Source: CAWHPS01 sp963831235 (GTDB taxonomy: Bacteria > Fibrobacterota > OXYB2-FULL-49-7 > JAEUSG01). From it: a DNA stretch of 32,470 nucleotides. Shown one piece after another: positions 5,013 through 14,849 of this stretch (within the stretch, counting starts at the first letter, position 1; every line of letters begins with the position of its first letter). The notes under the pieces are model-generated. The model was given only the letters and a program-made list of their open reading frames with translations. It was not told the DNA's origin and searched no databases. The stretch is taken from NCBI GenBank assembly GCA_963831235.1, contig CAWHPS010000016.1:1-32470 (forward strand), read 5' to 3'. The translations under genes and the position numbers were made by a program.

Positions 5013-7760
5013 TTATTTCATCATGACAATTCTGCGTGTCAAACACTTGTCTCCGACAACCATTTTGACAAGGTAGATACCGGAAGCGCAGCCTCGGTTG
5101 AAGCGATCTGTTCCGTCCCATAAGGCTTTGTGTGCGCCGACGACGGATTTTCCGTTCGACAACTCCCTCACCAGAGATCCATTTATGTCATAAACCATAA
5201 TTCTGAGTGTTTTTCCCACATCTTTGTGGGCTACGGAAAACCGGATTGTTGTTGATGGATTGAACGGGTTTGGAAGATTTGAAAGGATCGCGGTTTCATT
5301 GATGTCTGCAATGCCATTGTCCTCAACCGAAACATCAGGAATGGTGATGTCGATGTCCTTTGTGGTGTCGCCTTTGACAACCTTAATGGTTTTGGCATTT
5401 GCAAAGCTTGTGTCAGAAGGATGGTAAAAAATCAGAGGGGTTGGAAAATACCGAGCGCAGTAAACGCCAATCTTGTAGAATCCGGATGGGAGCCCGTCGA
5501 TTAAATAACTTCCATTATGTTCTACATGAACAGCGCCAATCAAAAAACCTGCTGAATCAAATGCACAAACTAAATGATGAGGGTCATCTTCAATGTTGAT
5601 TTTTCCTGTCACCATTCCGCCATTTCCCTTTTCTATGGAGAAATTAACACTGTCAATTACGTTTGGTGCCGTGACTGTCAGCACCTGTGCGGAAATTGAA
5701 TTTACAGCCCCATTGTAAAATTGATTTACAATAGGACTCAAGGATCTACTATTAAAATTCATGGCTTGAACTTTATAGCAACCGGAAGGGAGTCCCCTTA
5801 TCTGGAATCGGCCGGTTGAATCCGATAATGCATTATAATAAAGTTCATTTGACCAATGGTTCAGTAAATCACCGACAGTGTCAACTAAAACGTAAACATT
5901 ACGGTTTATGACGGGTGCGCCGGTTTCCTGGTATCGTAAATACCCCTTTATGGCTCCAGCAGGATCTAGAACAAAATCAATAGAGGTTACCGTATCTCCA
6001 GGAACGATTGTTATAGGTGTTGCCTCTTCCTGGTTTTTTGCATTGCAATAGAACTCCTTCTGATAACTACTAGAAGTGTCGTTTCCAGATATATAGAATG
6101 AAGCTGCCACCTTATAAACCCCCTTTGGAACACCAAATACCGTATAGGAATAAGTACCTGGTGCAATGCTATCAGCATAATAGCGCACCAAATCAGCTAA
6201 TGTACCCCTATCATTGTAAAGTTGCAAATAGACATCCACATTATTTCCCCTCATTTTATTGTCAGAAGAGGTGATAGTACCCTGGATTACACCCGATCGC
6301 TCCAAATTGAAATTAATATTGGGTGTGGTTTCTCTATCAACAACACTGACCGGAACAGCACTGCTTTTACTATTTGCGTTTGGATAATATACAAAGGCAT
6401 AGATAGCGTTTCCATAGTATGTTTCACCCATTTTGACATAGTATAATCCTGAGTTTAGTCCGGAAAATTCATAGACTATTTTTGTCTTTCCCTTTCCAAC
6501 ATTAACCATAATGGATTTGCTATACGAACCACTCACATTCCGGGCTACAAGATAAAGATATTCCGGCAAGGGTTTTCCATCAATTGCAGAGATTGTGCCG
6601 GTTATTTTACCACCCTTTCTTAGGGTGAAATCAATATTCCCTGTCACTATTCCTATCGCTACAGCAACACTGTCCGCATTTAATGGGGAATCCTTAAGAT
6701 TGTAATACTGGCTGACAAAAGAATCCGAAATAACAGAAACGGAATATTTTTCCGTGAGCAATCCTTCGATACGGAAAAAGCCGGATGTATCCGAGGTCGC
6801 TGAGCTACCGGAAAAATTATCATGGAACCTGCAATCTGCATTTATATAGACATCTTTAACCGGATTTCCTGAGACGTCCTTGATTCTTCCTGCAATTACT
6901 CCACCTTTTCTGAGCTGGAAATTGATATCGTTAACCGGGCCCATAACAACAACAGGGGTTGCATCGCTGATATACTCAGCTTGATTATAATAAAACCCGA
7001 AATATGGCTCATTGAAGGCAGCATATATTTTATAGGTACCTGCTGGCAAATACAGAGTATAATCTGGGGTGTAATTAAAAAAATGCCATTCACCATTTAC
7101 TCTTTGATTTGAATTCGCCGTATCGTAAACATCCATCCAGCATCCATAGGGAAGGCTATCACCGTCTCCTGTGGAGAAGGTTCCTTTTACCGGAAAACCC
7201 GGCTCCTGGTGCAGTATTAGTGTATAATCCCCCTGTTCCATCCACCAATATCTCATTCTGACATATAAGGTATCTTTTTCTTCCGAATACAACCATGTCA
7301 ATCCGGATTGGCCACCGCCCGAACCGTTCTTATCTAATATTTCAATCGCCGACCTCACTTGTGTGCCTGCCATGGTTGCCATCAACACATTCGCCGAATC
7401 CACCGCAACCTTGAAAACATCCGTATCATTTACTGTCATTGAGAGCTTAAGCGTGCAGGGCAAAGTGACAGTTGCGGCCTGGGCCAATGAATTATTCGGC
7501 TCATAAGCATCGGGCAATAGTGCCAGTGCTTTGCCGAGGAATTTTGGCTGAGGTTTCATTACTTGCGGATTACGGGCTTCAAGCCTCTCCGCCTTTAATT
7601 TTTCTTCAACCTTTATCTTTTCCCGCAATACCTTTTCCTTTTGAATCTGTTCCTCCATGCGGACTATTGGGCCCGCCTCTGGCCGCTTATTCTTTACGAG
7701 AAACGGCATTTCTCCCCACGCGATTGCGCAGACAATGAGACCGATTAGCAGTACTTTCAT
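5013..7760 (-). CDS. T9SS-sorted secreted protein with PPC and repeated carboxypeptidase-regulatory domains
   Basis: This 915-residue exported protein starts with a signal peptide (residues 1-16) and a charged helical stretch (about 33-63, rich in E/K/R). A PPC-like domain follows (about 84-184: YEPNNS, then NDTDVFKV and QGDYTLIL). About five carboxypeptidase-regulatory-like modules of roughly 115 residues come next, each opening with a GGxIxGxI pattern (GGVIAGRIKD, GGKITGTISA, SGVIQGTITS, AGAIKGYLRY, GGMVTGKINI). The C-terminus (about 825-915: NLPNPFNPSTTIRFSV, GIYLVKMVVGD, RRIVMMK) is a T9SS type A/FlgD-like sorting tail. AAAGGAGT gives a good ribosome site. It is last in the operon with the kelch-like lipoprotein and TIGR02147 gene. 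No catalytic domain is seen; adhesion or surface structure is likely. Confidence 0.9.
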   Translation of the reverse strand: MKVLLIGLIVCAIAWGEMPFLVKNKRPEAGPIVRMEEQIQKEKVLREKIKVEEKLKAERLEARNPQVMKPQPKFLGKALALLPDAYEPNNSLAQAATVTLPCTLKLSMTVNDTDVFKVAVDSANVLMATMAGTQVRSAIEILDKNGSGGGQSGLTWLYSEEKDTLYVRMRYWWMEQGDYTLILHQEPGFPVKGTFSTGDGDSLPYGCWMDVYDTANSNQRVNGEWHFFNYTPDYTLYLPAGTYKIYAAFNEPYFGFYYNQAEYISDATPVVVMGPVNDINFQLRKGGVIAGRIKDVSGNPVKDVYINADCRFHDNFSGSSATSDTSGFFRIEGLLTEKYSVSVISDSFVSQYYNLKDSPLNADSVAVAIGIVTGNIDFTLRKGGKITGTISAIDGKPLPEYLYLVARNVSGSYSKSIMVNVGKGKTKIVYEFSGLNSGLYYVKMGETYYGNAIYAFVYYPNANSKSSAVPVSVVDRETTPNINFNLERSGVIQGTITSSDNKMRGNNVDVYLQLYNDRGTLADLVRYYADSIAPGTYSYTVFGVPKGVYKVAASFYISGNDTSSSYQKEFYCNAKNQEEATPITIVPGDTVTSIDFVLDPAGAIKGYLRYQETGAPVINRNVYVLVDTVGDLLNHWSNELYYNALSDSTGRFQIRGLPSGCYKVQAMNFNSRSLSPIVNQFYNGAVNSISAQVLTVTAPNVIDSVNFSIEKGNGGMVTGKINIEDDPHHLVCAFDSAGFLIGAVHVEHNGSYLIDGLPSGFYKIGVYCARYFPTPLIFYHPSDTSFANAKTIKVVKGDTTKDIDITIPDVSVEDNGIADINETAILSNLPNPFNPSTTIRFSVAHKDVGKTLRIMVYDINGSLVRELSNGKSVVGAHKALWDGTDRFNRGCASGIYLVKMVVGDKCLTRRIVMMK

Positions 7761-7763
7761 TCT

Positions 7764-10254
7764 TTACTCCTTTTGTTTTGCAAGGGACGTATCGCTGAAT
7801 TGACTATTTACAATATTAAAGAAAAACCCTTTGGAACTGAAGGTGCTTTCAAACCAGTAAGTTTCACCAAGAGCGGAATCCGAAACAACAGGATAATACC
7901 TGCCATCATTGGTAAAATCAATAGTGCCCGGCGTGACTTTCCTGGTCCAGGTGTTTGATGGAATATCATACAGTTCCAGTTCGTTCCTGTTCAGAGAAGC
8001 GGAATTCAGTTTGATGATTTTATTTTGCAGGCAAACAGCCGCTGTGAGGCGGCCGCTTCCGTGTATGGAAAAATGCATGAGATCGGAAAAAAGTCCGGAC
8101 TTAGGATTAAAGGAACAGAAGAAATCAGGTATGTCGCCATCCCCATTCCCGATTATGAAAATCAAATTGTCAGAGGCAACAAGCACCGGATATCTACAGG
8201 CTTCATCCTGTTGCAATGGATATGTTTCATAAGACCTGGTGTTGATGAAGAGCCCATTGTCAAGCCGTACCGGGGTAAAAAGATAGACCTCGTCTTTGAG
8301 CGGGTCAGGAATAATCGGAAAATAGCGGCAATTATTCCTGTAATAGATGTTTTGTGAAACAGGAACTACACGCCACGTTCCGGAAGAAATCTCAAATACT
8401 TCCATGGCCTGCTGTGCGGCGGAACTGGAATTGATCTTGAAAATCCTGTTGTTTTTGCAGAAGCAGGTGTTATAATCGCCGTCATCGTACAGGGAATGGG
8501 ATTTCAACTCATTGAATTTTATCTGGAAGGGGTCAAAGAAAAAGAAGCGGTTGGCTGCTTTGCCGCTTTTTCCAGCAACAATATAAAGCCCGCTTTCAGA
8601 GGCGACAATAGTCGGCTTGTCGCTTCCTCCAAAAGTGGAGCGATATTCTCTCCAGAACACCCCGTCTCCAGATTCGAAAACCGACAAATACTGGCTTCCC
8701 GAAGAAACCGCGTATAAACGGCCGTAAAGGGAGACAAGGCGGTTAGGGCTGTCCATACTGAACCCTTCAAGAGTATCAGCCAGTATTGCTGCAATCCGCC
8801 ACTGATCCATGCTGAAATCATAAGTTTGCACCACATGACGGTTGTCGCTTTCATCCGTTATGACGTACAGGGTATCGTCAAGTATGGCCGCAGACGGGCA
8901 ATGCCTTGGCCACTGACATATAACGCATGCGCTTCGAGCACATGGAGTCCAGGCTGAAAGCCGAAGCACGGTTGACGGCATCGCCGAGTGAATCGCCCCC
9001 GAGAAATATTACGTCCCTTTCACGGGTCACTACGGTCTGGTTCCGGATGCCGGGACTTGCGGTACGGACTGTGCCAAAGGGTTTTTTTGCGTTCATCTTA
9101 TCGTAACGCTTCCATCGCAAGCCATCCGAGGACTCAAACACGGAAAGGCCGAAATCCCTATCCTGTGTTGAGACCGAATAAATCTTGCCCATGCAGGTTG
9201 TGAAAAGTGACGGGCTTCTGCCGTCAAGGCCGGCCATTGTGTCGGGCAATATACCGAAGGACCTGAAAACACCCATCCCCGGGTCAAAGCTCTCCACGTT
9301 CAATGGGAGACCCGGGAATGAAATCCCGCCGTAAATAAGAAGCCTTCCGGATAACACAGTAGCACCGACCTCGGCCTGGGACAGGCCAAACGGGCCTATG
9401 TTTTCCCATTTGGAATTCGTCATTGTGTATAAAAGCGCCCGGCTTATGGGTGCGTCATCTTCATTATATCCGCCAAGGAAAAATATGGAATCCCTGTTCT
9501 GGAACATGACAGCCCCAAAAGGGACAGTATCCGGGTTAATCGGGCCGAAGAAAGGATCATGTACTGTTTCCTTGAGAGTTGCGGTGCCCATAATGTAACC
9601 GAGATATTCATAAACCATTCCCACAAGTGCCCAGCGTATGAATTTGACGGAAGCCATACCTGTATCATTGATGGTTGTGTCCCCAAGCACGATGCGCACT
9701 GCGGCTTGAACAGGCTTTTGAGGAAGCGCGGACAACGCGTTTAATGCCGTGGAATCCAAAGCAAAACGCTTGTTTGCGGCTAGCATCAGGATATAACAGG
9801 AATCCCTGCGAAGGGAAGAGGATGTATCAATGGAGATAAAAATCCTTTCAGGCAGTGCAAGCGTGTCTTTCCTGTCCACACTGTCTCCTATCATCTGTTC
9901 TGCAAAGAACACCTGACCATTGGAAGCGGACTTGCCTATAATAATGATATTAACACCTTTCACGATATTATCAAATGCATATTGTCCCTTATTGTCCGTG
10001 ATGGCAGTTGCAAGTGCCGTGTTCCGTTGGGATAGGGGTTCGTAATTGTTGTAAAGACTTATTGTAACCGAAGGCGCCGGGGTACCTTGGTCTGTATACA
10101 CAGTGCCGGTCAAAGACCATTCTGTGTCTGTACCGCCGCCGGCCACATTAGGACCTGTTGTACGCGAATTCGAACAGCTGAAGAAAAAGGCTGCCAGCAA
10201 TCCCGACATCAGAAAACAAAACATTTGGTTCATCATGTAGGTCATCCTATTCAT
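7764..10254 (-). pseudogene. Kelch-like beta-propeller lipoprotein broken by one frameshift
   Basis: Two overlapping frames make one gene. The first (10254 to 8878, 458 codons) has a lipoprotein signal (LLAAFFFSC), a carboxypeptidase-regulatory domain (about residues 45-115, WSLTGTVYTDQGTPAPSVTI) and kelch-like blades (FFLGGYNEDD, LLIYGGISF, VIFLGGDS). It leaves the reading frame near SVAKALP at about 8895, and the blade pattern resumes in the other frame (PSAAILDDTLYVITDESD) to the stop at 7764. One lost or gained base in the run GCATTGCCCGTCTGCGG restores a protein of about 830 residues. It starts with TAATG overlap with the upstream regulator and ends 3 bases before the T9SS gene. Either a recent pseudogene or a sequencing error. 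Confidence 0.8.
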
Positions 10255-11075
10255 TATTTATTCATGGGAAAGAAGTTCAGGTTGAGTTGGTACACCTTAT
10301 CCGGCTTCTCGTCGGACCTGGCCATTTCCAGAAGCTGGGCACGGAAAGCGCGGATACGATCCTTCATCATATCAAAACTTTTTTGAGAGATGGAAAGAGT
10401 AGTGGATGACATCATGACAGTCTCTCGTGCATGACGTTCATAGGCTTCAATGGCAATTTTAAGCATTTCGATCTGGAAATTCATGATCTGATGGTTGCGA
10501 ATATCCTTGCCCGTGGTAAGAACAGGTTCGGCCTGGATATAACGGCCATCTTCCTTTTTAAGAAAACCAAGACGCAAAAGAAGTTCCACTGAATCTCTTG
10601 CCTGCCTTGGCGTTATTTGAGGTGATATCTTTTTTGCAAGCAGGCTGAAGTCATCCTTGAAATCCGTTATCACGGCAAGTTCTCTTATAATTACATGGTA
10701 CCACTGACTGAAATAATCGTACTCGCTATCCGCGATTTTTTTGAAATCCATTCCTTTTCGAGATTCTATCAATCTTGCAAAATGGACGTTCTTTTCTTTT
10801 AAGGTTTTTGCCTGGTTGAAGAATACCAGGTTTTCAAAATAGGTTGCTTCTTCAGGTTTAAGTTTAAGGGCGATACAGGTTTTAACTATGGTGGCTTTTG
10901 TCAGATTCGTTTTTCCTTCAATGATGAATTTGTAAAACGGAGCGGAATTGATCTCGGCCTTCATGGATAAATACCGGAATGAAAAAGCTTTATTGCGGGC
11001 TTTGCTTAATTCATAGTAATCCTTAAGATAGAGCCTGTAATCTGAATATGAGAAGATGCACGGTAGTTCGGTCAT
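10254..11075 (-). CDS. TIGR02147 / DUF4423-family regulator
   Basis: This is a protein of about 273 residues of a family known mainly from Fibrobacter and relatives. The hallmark opening FSYSDYRLYLKDYYELSKA is followed by FSFRYLSMKAEINSAPFYKFIIEGK (an HTH-like segment) and a C-terminal domain with LLLRLGFLKKEDGRYIQ and a late ALxMARSDEKPDKVYQLNLNFFP-type ending. Family members are generally taken to be DNA-binding regulators; targets are unknown. The ATG at 11075 (MTELPCIF) is preferred over 11087, because a promoter -10 ends right before 11087. Its stop overlaps the start of the kelch-like gene by one base, so it probably controls, and is coexpressed with, the two surface proteins. Confidence 0.8.
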   Translation of the reverse strand: MTELPCIFSYSDYRLYLKDYYELSKARNKAFSFRYLSMKAEINSAPFYKFIIEGKTNLTKATIVKTCIALKLKPEEATYFENLVFFNQAKTLKEKNVHFARLIESRKGMDFKKIADSEYDYFSQWYHVIIRELAVITDFKDDFSLLAKKISPQITPRQARDSVELLLRLGFLKKEDGRYIQAEPVLTTGKDIRNHQIMNFQIEMLKIAIEAYERHARETVMMSSTTLSISQKSFDMMKDRIRAFRAQLLEMARSDEKPDKVYQLNLNFFPMNK

Positions 11076-11087
11076 AAATATAAACAT

Positions 11088-11116
11088 AAAATAGCGAATA
11101 ATAGCTAAAAAAGCAA
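11088..11116 (-). promoter_or_regulatory. Promoter of the TIGR02147 operon
   Basis: On the minus strand, TTGCTT (11111-11116), a 17-base spacer and TATTTT (11088-11093) lie 12 bases before the preferred ATG at 11075. The expected leader is only a few bases and has no Shine-Dalgarno sequence. Upstream at 11144-11161 is a TGTTTAT/ATAAACA inverted repeat that could be an operator. Confidence 0.45.
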
Positions 11117-11307
11117 TATAAATATTGATTATTAATAAATAAGTGTTTATGTTTATAAACAGTAAACAGGTTTATTATATAAAAAAATCCAGGCAGAGCA
11201 TGGTGGAATACTGTGTAATACAGGTTTTGATTGCAAACCACGAGTTGCGCACTCAACCCGTAAACCCTCACTGATCCCCAGTTTTAGCAAATGTCAATTG
11301 CTACAAG

Positions 11308-11474
11308 AAACCCACCCCAACCCCTCCCTTTTTCTTGAAGGAAAAAGGGAGGGGCTTAATAAAGCATGGAAACCGTTTATAAGAATAATTTCAGTACAAT
11401 ATTTTTTTTATTCCTTTCCGGTTCCCCTTCCCTTTTTTCTTTAAAAAAAAGGGAAGGGGTTAGGGGATGGGTTT
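11308..11474. mobile_element. MITE-like palindromic element, copy 2 (about 167 bp)
   Basis: The ends AAACCCACCCCAACCCC (from 11308) and GGGGTTAGGGGATGGGTTT (to about 11474) are inverted, and match the 4679-4826 element (AAACCCAYCCC). Inside are two hairpins: CCTCCCTTTTTC/GAAAAAGGGAGG-type near 11322-11354, and CCCCTTCCCTTTTTTC with its complement near 11424-11459. It fills most of the 11090-11530 gap between the divergent TIGR02147 and Ig-like operons. No coding capacity. Confidence 0.7.
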
Positions 11475-11532
11475 TCCAGGAGAATCTTTAAAAATGGGAA
11501 TAGGTGAGCCGTAAACCTGCCTCTACTTGATT

Positions 11533-11561
11533 TTGACCAATGCCATTTTGCATCTTATCAT
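11533..11561 (+). promoter_or_regulatory. Promoter of the Ig-like / tmk operon, probably leaderless
   Basis: TTGACC (11533-11538), a 17-base spacer and TATCAT (11556-11561) lie 6 bases before the ATG at 11568. There is no Shine-Dalgarno sequence in front of that ATG. The spacing puts the transcription start on or next to the start codon. Confidence 0.55.
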
Positions 11562-11567
11562 TCACAA

Positions 11568-13325
11568 ATGCTGAAATTGTTTGCATACATTATCATATTA
11601 TCAGTTTTCATTGTTTCTTTCAATAATTGCGCCAACAGGGTGGCCCCATCCGGAGGTCCGGAAGATAAGACTCCGCCTGTTGTAATATCCGCGTTACCCG
11701 GCAATGACAGTCTTTTTGTTAATCGAAATAGATCGATTACCTTTACTTTCAGTGAATGGGTCCGTACTGAAAATATTGAAAAGTCGGTGTTTATTTCACC
11801 CACTGAGCCGTTGATGAAGGTTAAAGCTTATGGCCGGAACATAGAACTGGTCCCAAAAGGACCCTTAATGGACAGCACAACTTATGTGGTTGTGCTTGGG
11901 TCTGATATTCAGGACATGCGGGGTAACAAACTTGCCGAGTCCTTCAGTCTTACTTTTTCAACAGGGGCCTTTCTTGACAGTTGCAGGATAAACGGTATGG
12001 TGAGCGACGAACAGGGAAGGGCTATTTCAGCAGGCCTATCAATATTCGCATATTTAATCAAAGACACTGTTAGTGTTAATCCGGTCAAGGATATTCCCGA
12101 CTATATCACCCAAAGTGGAAACGACGGATTTTTTCATTTTAAAGGTCTTAAATTTGGTAAATACCGTTTGTTTGCGGTTAATGATTTTAACAGAAACAGG
12201 AGGTTTAATCCTGACAGGGAAACCATAGGCATGCCGGCTTTTGATGCTGTTTTATCGTATAAAAATACCAGCGCTGATGGTTTTGTTTTTTTTCCAATGA
12301 AACAAGATACCCTTCCGCTATTCCTGGAAAAGGTGCAGCTTAAACCAGGCGGACAACTTTTTATTACCTTTAATAAAACAGTACCTGACTCTTTACGGCT
12401 TAACCCTGCAAATTTTACCATAGCAATACTGGATTCAAATATTAAAAAGAATAAAACAATACCCATATCGGCCATATACCCGTATCCTGGAGATTCTCTT
12501 ACTCAACTTTGCAAAATTGAGCCCGAAGCCGGTTTCAGGAAGTATAGATGCAGGGCGACTTCTTTAACATCAACAAGCGGCGCTCATCTTGATACATCAA
12601 AAGCCTATGTTGACTTTATCGGAAGTTTGGGAACAGACAGCATCGCACCTTATGTAGTTGATTTTTATCCATTAAGAAACTCAATTGACATATCTGAAGC
12701 CGATTCCATGGTATTGAGGTTTTCCGAGCCAATCAGGATGGATGATTTAATAAGCGGTTTTTCACTTTTTAGAATAGAAATATCGAAGAAAAAGATAGAC
12801 ACTCTATTTAAGTCCGATACTGCTTATTTTCCGGTAAAAGGGCAAGGAGCCTTTTTTACCCCGCTGAAATTTGTTTTTAAGCCTGATTCGTCTCTTGTGC
12901 CCGAAGCACATTATGGATGGAAACTGGACCCGAAAAAGTTTATTGATGAAAGTGGAAACTTTTCAACGGACACACTCCTGAAAGGCGGTTTTTCAGTGAT
13001 TGCCGAAGGTGAATACGGTTCAATAACAGGTCAGGTAAAAGACAGTATTTCTAATTGCAGGATCAGGTTACTTTCAAGAACAGGAAGAATGATTGTTGAA
13101 AAGAGTCCGGATACAAAAGGGCTTTACAGGTTGGATCATGTGCCTGAGGGTGATTACAGGATTCTTGCCTATTGGGATGCAAATGGTAACAGGCGTTTTG
13201 ATGAGGGGGTCTTAAGTCCTTTCAGTTTTGCTGAAAAAGCTGTCATTGCTTTTGACTCATTGCATGTCCGGAAACGCTGGGAGGTTGAACAAATGGACAT
13301 ACTGCCAATTGGAGTAAAAAAATAA
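11568..13325 (+). CDS. Ig-like domain (Big_5 type) surface lipoprotein
   Basis: This 585-residue protein has an N-terminal hydrophobic segment and Cys (residues 4-21, FIVSFNNC; the lipobox is imperfect), followed by PSGGPEDKTPPVV, the phrase that opens a widespread Bacteroidetes/Fibrobacterota lipoprotein family. A Big_5/SbsA-like Ig domain covers about residues 35-130 (ITFTFSEWV, LVPKGPLMDSTTYVVVL, SFSLTFSTG). A second such segment lies near 360-460 (MVLRFSEPI), and a carboxypeptidase-regulatory-like end near 490-560 contains YWDANGNRRFDEG. It is probably an outer-membrane surface protein of unknown function. It sits 3 bases before tmk and shares its transcript, an arrangement seen in related phyla. 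Confidence 0.8.
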   Translation: MLKLFAYIIILSVFIVSFNNCANRVAPSGGPEDKTPPVVISALPGNDSLFVNRNRSITFTFSEWVRTENIEKSVFISPTEPLMKVKAYGRNIELVPKGPLMDSTTYVVVLGSDIQDMRGNKLAESFSLTFSTGAFLDSCRINGMVSDEQGRAISAGLSIFAYLIKDTVSVNPVKDIPDYITQSGNDGFFHFKGLKFGKYRLFAVNDFNRNRRFNPDRETIGMPAFDAVLSYKNTSADGFVFFPMKQDTLPLFLEKVQLKPGGQLFITFNKTVPDSLRLNPANFTIAILDSNIKKNKTIPISAIYPYPGDSLTQLCKIEPEAGFRKYRCRATSLTSTSGAHLDTSKAYVDFIGSLGTDSIAPYVVDFYPLRNSIDISEADSMVLRFSEPIRMDDLISGFSLFRIEISKKKIDTLFKSDTAYFPVKGQGAFFTPLKFVFKPDSSLVPEAHYGWKLDPKKFIDESGNFSTDTLLKGGFSVIAEGEYGSITGQVKDSISNCRIRLLSRTGRMIVEKSPDTKGLYRLDHVPEGDYRILAYWDANGNRRFDEGVLSPFSFAEKAVIAFDSLHVRKRWEVEQMDILPIGVKK

Positions 13326-13328
13326 GCC

Positions 13329-13985
13329 ATGAAAAAAAACGATAAAGGCTTTTTTGTTTCATTTGAAGGAATAGACGGCTGTGGCAAATCAACACAGCTT
13401 GAACTGTTGCACCAGGCACTTAAGAAAAGCCGCATAGACACTATTGTAACACGTGAACCAGGAGGAACGAATTTGGCTGAAGCCATTAGAGCTATAATCC
13501 TGAAAGACAAATCTGTAATAGACAATCGTACAGAGCTGCTTTTGTATCTGGCATCGAGGTCGCAAAATGTTTCAGAAAAGATTTTACCCGCTCTTTTGGA
13601 AGGCAAAATAGTCTTATGCGACAGGTTCTCAGATTCAACCCTTGCTTATCAAGGCGGCGGACGCGGGTTGCCTTATTCGGAAATACAAAAGCTTGATGAT
13701 TTTGCTTGTTCAGGTCTTAAACCTGATCTTACCTTCCTGTTTGATCTACCGGCAGCCCAGGCAGTAATGCGTATAAATAAATCTGGAAGAAAAAAAGACA
13801 GGATGGAAAAGGAAGGCGAAGTCTTTCTTGATAAAGTGCGCCGTGCATATTTAAAATTTGCAAAAGCAGCGCCGGAGCGGTTTGTTGTTATAAACGCCTT
13901 AAGAGGTGTTGACGAGGTAGCCTCCGAGGTACTTGGTATCTGGAACAGCAGGGTGGAAAGAGATTTTCGTTGTCAAGGCGCGTAA
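13329..13985 (+). CDS. tmk: Thymidylate kinase
   Basis: This 218-residue cytosolic enzyme phosphorylates dTMP to dTDP with ATP in DNA precursor synthesis. The P-loop GIDGCGKST is at residues 14-22, TREPGGT at 41-47, the dTMP/Mg-binding DRF at 98-100 (CDRFSDSTLAYQGGGRGL), and a LID segment with basic residues near 155-164 (RKKDRMEKEG). Length and motif order are normal. There is no clear ribosome site; the start lies 3 bases after the upstream stop, implying translational coupling. It is the one clear housekeeping gene of this operon, whose other members encode envelope proteins. Confidence 0.97.
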   Translation: MKKNDKGFFVSFEGIDGCGKSTQLELLHQALKKSRIDTIVTREPGGTNLAEAIRAIILKDKSVIDNRTELLLYLASRSQNVSEKILPALLEGKIVLCDRFSDSTLAYQGGGRGLPYSEIQKLDDFACSGLKPDLTFLFDLPAAQAVMRINKSGRKKDRMEKEGEVFLDKVRRAYLKFAKAAPERFVVINALRGVDEVASEVLGIWNSRVERDFRCQGA

Positions 13986-14057
13986 AAAGTAGTATAATAA
14001 TTGCGTATTTATTATTTATATTACAACCATTACTCCAATAATAAAATGAGGTTCAAA

Positions 14058-14849
14058 ATGATACGAAGTATTCGCGGATGCAGTTTTCTTCTTTTTTCAT
14101 GTTTTATGCTGATTATTGCCGGATTATATCCGGTATTTTCACAAGCAGCCGGGAAAACACCCAAGAGCAATAAAATCAGCATAGCGGTAAGTGAGCTTGA
14201 TGGCCGCGGGCTTCAGCCCGGCGAGGCAAGCACGCTTACTGATGCCTTATCCAGCCATTTATCCAATACCGGAAAGTTTCGCGTGCTCGAGCGTGGTAAA
14301 ATGGATGTTGTTCTTAAAGAGCAGGGGTTTCAACAAAGCGGGGCCTGTACGGATGAAGCCTGCATTGTTGAGATGGGCCAGTTGCTCGGGGTTGATCACA
14401 TGGTTACCGGCAGTATTGGCAAGGTTGGGAAGACATATTCAGTCAACGTAAGGATGATAAGCGTTGCCACAGGTGAAATTGTAAGGACCATAAGCAAAAA
14501 TTTCAAGGGTGAAATTGATGGATTGCTTACGGACATACTTCCGGTAATCGCCGAAGAATTCGCTGTTGTCAAAGAACCTGCCCCAGTTGTCGTGACCAAG
14601 ACTGAACCCGTAAGCACGGTAACGGCTCAGCCTGCAAAGAGTGAACCAGTGAAAAGTGAACCTGAAGTCAAATCAGAAGGTAAAGGCATGAGCCCTGTGC
14701 TTGTGGTCGTGATTGTCGCGGCGGTAGTGGGCGGTGGTGCTGCGGCGTTTCTGATTCTTTCAAAGAAAGATGATTCAAAATCTTCGGATAATTCGGGAAG
14801 CCCGGGAAATTCAGGAACTCAAACCGGAACGGTGGACATAACATGGTAA
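14058..14849 (+). CDS. CsgG-like domain protein with C-terminal membrane helix
   Basis: This 263-residue protein has an N-terminal signal (about 8-30), then a CsgG/HfaB-like domain (about 38-165): ISIAVSELDGRGL, LSNTGKFRVLERGKMDVVLKEQGF, and LLGVDHMVTGSIGKVGKTYSVNVRMISVATGEI. A K-S-E-P-rich linker (192-208) leads to a transmembrane helix (212-234, PVLVVVIVAAVVGGGAAAFLI) and a short S/N/G-rich tail. CsgG-domain proteins take part in outer-membrane secretion or envelope assembly. The open frame extends back to a TTG at 14001, but ATG 14058 has GAGGT upstream and gives a proper signal peptide. Its end overlaps the next gene by 7 bases, suggesting the pair works together. Confidence 0.8.
   Translation: MIRSIRGCSFLLFSCFMLIIAGLYPVFSQAAGKTPKSNKISIAVSELDGRGLQPGEASTLTDALSSHLSNTGKFRVLERGKMDVVLKEQGFQQSGACTDEACIVEMGQLLGVDHMVTGSIGKVGKTYSVNVRMISVATGEIVRTISKNFKGEIDGLLTDILPVIAEEFAVVKEPAPVVVTKTEPVSTVTAQPAKSEPVKSEPEVKSEGKGMSPVLVVVIVAAVVGGGAAAFLILSKKDDSKSSDNSGSPGNSGTQTGTVDITW

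Noticed and set aside
14001..14057. TTG-initiated extension of the CsgG-like protein
   Set aside because: The ATG at 14058 has a GAGGT ribosome site and produces a normal signal peptide; the extension does not.
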